Shown one piece after another: positions 13,693 to 15,453 of a stretch of 15,453 nt of DNA. Numbering within the stretch: the stretch's first letter is position 1; each line of letters opens with the position of its first letter. The notes beneath the pieces are model-generated. The model was not told the origin of the DNA and searched no databases. It worked only from the letters and a program-made list of their open reading frames with translations. This DNA comes from CAXCDZ01 sp963981525. GTDB taxonomy: Bacteria > Patescibacteriota > Microgenomatia > UBA1400 > UBA12108. The stretch lies in the NCBI GenBank assembly GCA_963981525.1, contig CAXCDZ010000014.1, positions 1 through 15,453 of the forward strand, given 5' to 3'. Both the position numbers and the translations under genes were made by a program.

Positions 13693-14343
13693 TTATTTCT
13701 TATCGGCAATTAGTTTGTTATTAGCGCGAGCAACTAGTGCGGCAAGGGACTCTTTGGTAACAACGACGAAGTCAGCGCTGACGAGGTCGAAGGCGTTGAC
13801 GAGATTGTCCCTTTTGAGGGTAATTCTCTGAAGGTTACTTAGTGAACGATAGAGCTTGTCGTTATTGTTGTGGATGATGACGAGAGTTTTGTTTTTTGGG
13901 TGATTGGCAATCTTGGCAAAGAGTGAGGTAGTGGCAGAAGTCTTGCCCGTGATTTCATCAGGATTACTGAGACCGGCGAGGGCGGTTTCTTTGAGTTTGT
14001 AGGCGAGTGCGCTTTTGAGGGCGAGACGACGCATTTTTTTGGGGAGGGAGAGAGCTTGAGCTCTGATCCCTTTGGGGCCGTGGGCAACACCTCCACCAAC
14101 AAAGATAGGAGCATAACGAGAACCGTGGCGAGCGTTACCTGTTCCTTTTTGGGGATAGATCTTGCGAGTACTACCTACTACTTCTCCGCGTGTTTTGACG
14201 CGACTAGTGTTCTGGTGGGAGTTAACCTGGTAAATACGAAGAGCTTGAGCGAGTAGAGAGTCGTTGGGCTCGCCTAGATCTGCTGGTTTGAGTGTCCAGT
14301 CAGCAAGCTTAACTCCTTTGATGTTATATGCAGATAGTTTCAT
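13693..14343 (-). CDS. rplD: 50S ribosomal protein L4
   Basis: L4 lines the exit tunnel with an extended loop; in E. coli it also represses its own S10 operon by transcription attenuation and translation block. The 216-residue product shows the loop signature TRGEVVGSTRKIYPQKGTGN (51-70) and ARHGSRYAPIFVGGGVAHGP (71-90). The globular part ends with VNAFDLVSADFVVVTKESL (about 183-201). Length is within the family's 200-215. Its ATG shares one base with the L3 stop (TAATG). If L4 regulates this cluster, the leader upstream of S10 is the natural target, but this is inference. Confidence 0.97.
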   Translation of the reverse strand: MKLSAYNIKGVKLADWTLKPADLGEPNDSLLAQALRIYQVNSHQNTSRVKTRGEVVGSTRKIYPQKGTGNARHGSRYAPIFVGGGVAHGPKGIRAQALSLPKKMRRLALKSALAYKLKETALAGLSNPDEITGKTSATTSLFAKIANHPKNKTLVIIHNNNDKLYRSLSNLQRITLKRDNLVNAFDLVSADFVVVTKESLAALVARANNKLIADKK

Positions 14344-14960
14344 TATTTGTTCTCCTGCGGGGCTTTAGTGGGCAATCCACCAGTGACAAAGTCGAGCTTG
14401 GGGGAGTCTTTTTTGCCAGTTACGGTGAGAACAACTAGTGAGCCAGTGTGGCCAGGTACCGGGCCTGTAACCCAAGCTTGATTATCGTGAACTAGAACAG
14501 TGAGAGAGTTTTTGACGGTTTTGGTATCTGAACCCATACGACCTGGCATTTTTTTGCCTTTATGAACGCGACCTGGAGTAGTACCCTGTCCAATTGAGCC
14601 GGGAGCACGAGTACGATCAGATTGTCCATGAGTCTTAACGCCTCCAGCAAATCCCCATCTCTTGACAACGCCTGCAAATCCCTTACCCTTGGAAACTCCC
14701 TGGACTGAGACTACTGTGCCTGACTCGATGTGATCGGAGGGAGTTATGAGATCACCAACTGAGAGATCCTCTAGAAAAGGAATTTCGCGATGTTTGTTTT
14801 TGCCGAAACTCACTTGAGTTGATTGGTAGCCATCAGTCTCAAGAGTGCGAACAGCAGAGACTTTGAGGGGCCATAGGGCGAGTTTGGTGACTGCCGTGCG
14901 AGTCCCACTAATGTAGGCTTCTCCCATATTCTGTTTGGTGGCAAATAGTACTTGTGTCAT
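14343..14960 (-). CDS. rplC: 50S ribosomal protein L3
   Basis: L3 initiates large-subunit assembly and sends a loop to the peptidyl transferase centre. From the ATG at 14960 the product has 205 residues, near the usual 209. The central loop is clear: GVSKGKGFAGVVKRWGFAGG (88-107), RAPGSIGQGTTPGRVHKGKK (118-137) and MPGRMG (138-143). The N-terminal 30 residues are divergent: ATKQNMGEAY replaces the usual GKKLGMT pattern. A longer reading from a TTG at 15017 would overlap S10 and has no family support. At the position of the methylated Gln150 of E. coli L3 there is Thr. It follows S10 by 34 bases. Confidence 0.97.
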   Translation of the reverse strand: MTQVLFATKQNMGEAYISGTRTAVTKLALWPLKVSAVRTLETDGYQSTQVSFGKNKHREIPFLEDLSVGDLITPSDHIESGTVVSVQGVSKGKGFAGVVKRWGFAGGVKTHGQSDRTRAPGSIGQGTTPGRVHKGKKMPGRMGSDTKTVKNSLTVLVHDNQAWVTGPVPGHTGSLVVLTVTGKKDSPKLDFVTGGLPTKAPQENK

Positions 14961-14994
14961 GTGATTATTTTTTTGTAGATAATTTCTGAATAGG

Positions 14995-15309
14995 TTACAT
15001 CTTAACTTCGATACCAACTCCGGCAGGAAGTTCTAGATGCATAAGAGAGTCAATAGTTTTGCCGGTTGGCTTCTCGATATCAATTAGTCTTTTGTGAGTG
15101 AGGATCTGGAACTGTTCGCGGTGATTTTTCTCGACATGAGGAGAGGTGAGAACTGTTGTGACCTGTCTCTTGGTAGGAAGCGGAACTGGACCAATGACGC
15201 GCGCGCCAGTTTGGAGCGCGGTATCGATAATTTTTGCGGCAGCCTCATCGATCACGCGGTGATCAAATGATTTGAGTTTAACTCTGATTCTGGTTGCTGT
15301 TTTTGCCAT
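14995..15309 (-). CDS. rpsJ: 30S ribosomal protein S10
   Basis: S10 is a small-subunit head protein that also works as NusE in antitermination complexes. The 104 residues match the family (102-105): IRVKLKSFDHRVIDEAAAKI (8-27), TGARVIGPVPLPTKRQ (34-49), and SPHVEKNHREQFQILTHKRL (56-75), ending with LELPAGVGIEVKM. It is the first gene of the cluster in transcription order, and 144 bases of non-coding leader precede it in this window. The Shine-Dalgarno sequence is weak (AGAAAGA, 4 bases before the ATG), and a strong hairpin lies just upstream of it. Confidence 0.98.
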   Translation of the reverse strand: MAKTATRIRVKLKSFDHRVIDEAAAKIIDTALQTGARVIGPVPLPTKRQVTTVLTSPHVEKNHREQFQILTHKRLIDIEKPTGKTIDSLMHLELPAGVGIEVKM

Positions 15310-15330
15310 GTTGTCTTTCTAGTGACGTAA

Positions 15331-15356
15331 TGCGGTCCGAGATTAATCGGACCGCA
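15331..15356 (-). promoter_or_regulatory. Hairpin in the S10 leader (possible regulatory element)
   Basis: A perfect 10-bp inverted repeat (TGCGGTCCGA and its complement) encloses a 6-base loop. It ends 21 bases before the S10 ATG on the minus strand. The stem is G/C-rich and should be stable as RNA. There is no U-run after it in the minus-strand direction, so it does not look like an intrinsic terminator for the S10 transcript. Plausible roles are protein-binding autoregulation, mRNA 5'-end protection or a transcription factor operator; none can be chosen from sequence alone. Confidence 0.6.
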
Positions 15357-15386
15357 GTGCCATATCCTTTTTATGTCAGGATTGGC

Positions 15387-15449
15387 GATTGCTAGATTGT
15401 AAAAGGACTCTCCTTTCGCCTGCTGGCGAGCCCTTCTTGATTTGCAATC
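15387..15449 (-). promoter_or_regulatory. Possible branched RNA fold upstream of S10
   Basis: On the minus strand GATTGC (15444-15449) can pair with GCAATC (15387-15392). Inside are two small hairpins: TCGCC/GGCGA with a 4-base loop (15416-15429) and AAAGGA/TCCTTT with a 3-base loop (15402-15416), which share one base. The layout resembles a three-way junction of the kind found in ribosomal protein leaders. Each helix is short and could be chance. I saw no convincing -35/-10 promoter pair in 15310-15453, so the transcript start may lie outside the window. Confidence 0.3.
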
Positions 15450-15453
15450 AGGA

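Noticed and set aside
14961..15017. N-terminal extension of L3 from a TTG codon
   Set aside because: It would overlap S10, uses a rare start and has no family similarity; the ATG at 14960 gives the expected L3 length.
15331..15374. Hairpin read as an intrinsic terminator
   Set aside because: In the minus direction no U-run follows the stem; in the plus direction a short T-run comes about 11 bases after the stem, too far, and no plus-strand gene ends here.
15310..15452. Open frame through the leader on the minus strand
   Set aside because: It has no ATG start, runs out of frame into S10, and its translation does not resemble the C-terminus of EF-Tu, EF-G or S7, which commonly precede S10.
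1..15453. Recoded UGA (glycine) as in Gracilibacteria or Absconditabacteria
   Set aside because: UGA ends L16, L24 and adk at the expected places and no in-frame UGA interrupts any gene.
1..15453. Mobile elements, CRISPR arrays, introns or inserted accessory genes
   Set aside because: Gene order is uninterrupted, gaps are tiny and no arrays of repeats or transposase-like frames were seen.

Overview
The window is one long, tightly packed ribosomal protein supercluster, read entirely from the minus strand, so transcription runs from high to low coordinates. In transcription order it encodes S10, L3, L4, L23, L2, S19, L22, S3, L16, L29, S17, L14, L24, L5, S14, S8, L6, L18, S5, L15, SecY, adenylate kinase, methionine aminopeptidase, IF-1, L36, S13, S11, S4, RNA polymerase alpha, L17, L13 and the start of S9. 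This is a fusion of the classical S10, spc and alpha operons with an L13-S9 pair added at the end. Every base downstream of the S10 start lies in a gene or in a gap of 44 bases or less. No tRNA, rRNA, mobile element, CRISPR array or integrated foreign gene was seen.

The sequence suggests a bacterium with a small genome, most likely a Candidate Phyla Radiation (Patescibacteria) lineage. The gene for L30 (rpmD), normally between S5 and L15, is absent and those two genes overlap by 4 bases; loss of L30 is a known hallmark of that radiation. Other fitting traits are the short gaps and many overlaps, the short LID in adenylate kinase, and lysine-rich tails on L17 and S9. TGA is used as an ordinary stop (L16, L24, adk), so the code is not the UGA-glycine code of Gracilibacteria and Absconditabacteria. 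Assignment to a phylum such as Microgenomates is only a guess. Base composition is moderate and looks even across the window.

Region by region: 15310-15453 is a non-coding leader with a perfect 10-bp hairpin 21 bases before the S10 start and a possible branched fold further upstream. 6719-15309 holds the S10 and spc blocks. 4070-6729 holds secY, adk and map, which link ribosome production to protein export, nucleotide balance and N-terminal methionine removal. 805-4054 holds IF-1, the zinc protein L36, the S13-S11-S4-rpoA-L17 block and their short gaps. 1-808 holds L13 and the incomplete S9, which runs off the window at its C-terminal end.

This is conserved core machinery rather than an accessory system, and I found no convincing new biological system. 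The points worth checking are the S10 leader structure, an altered signature motif in L2, the low-complexity tail of L17, the extended S9 N-terminus, the adenylate kinase P-loop substitutions, and the unclear SecY start.
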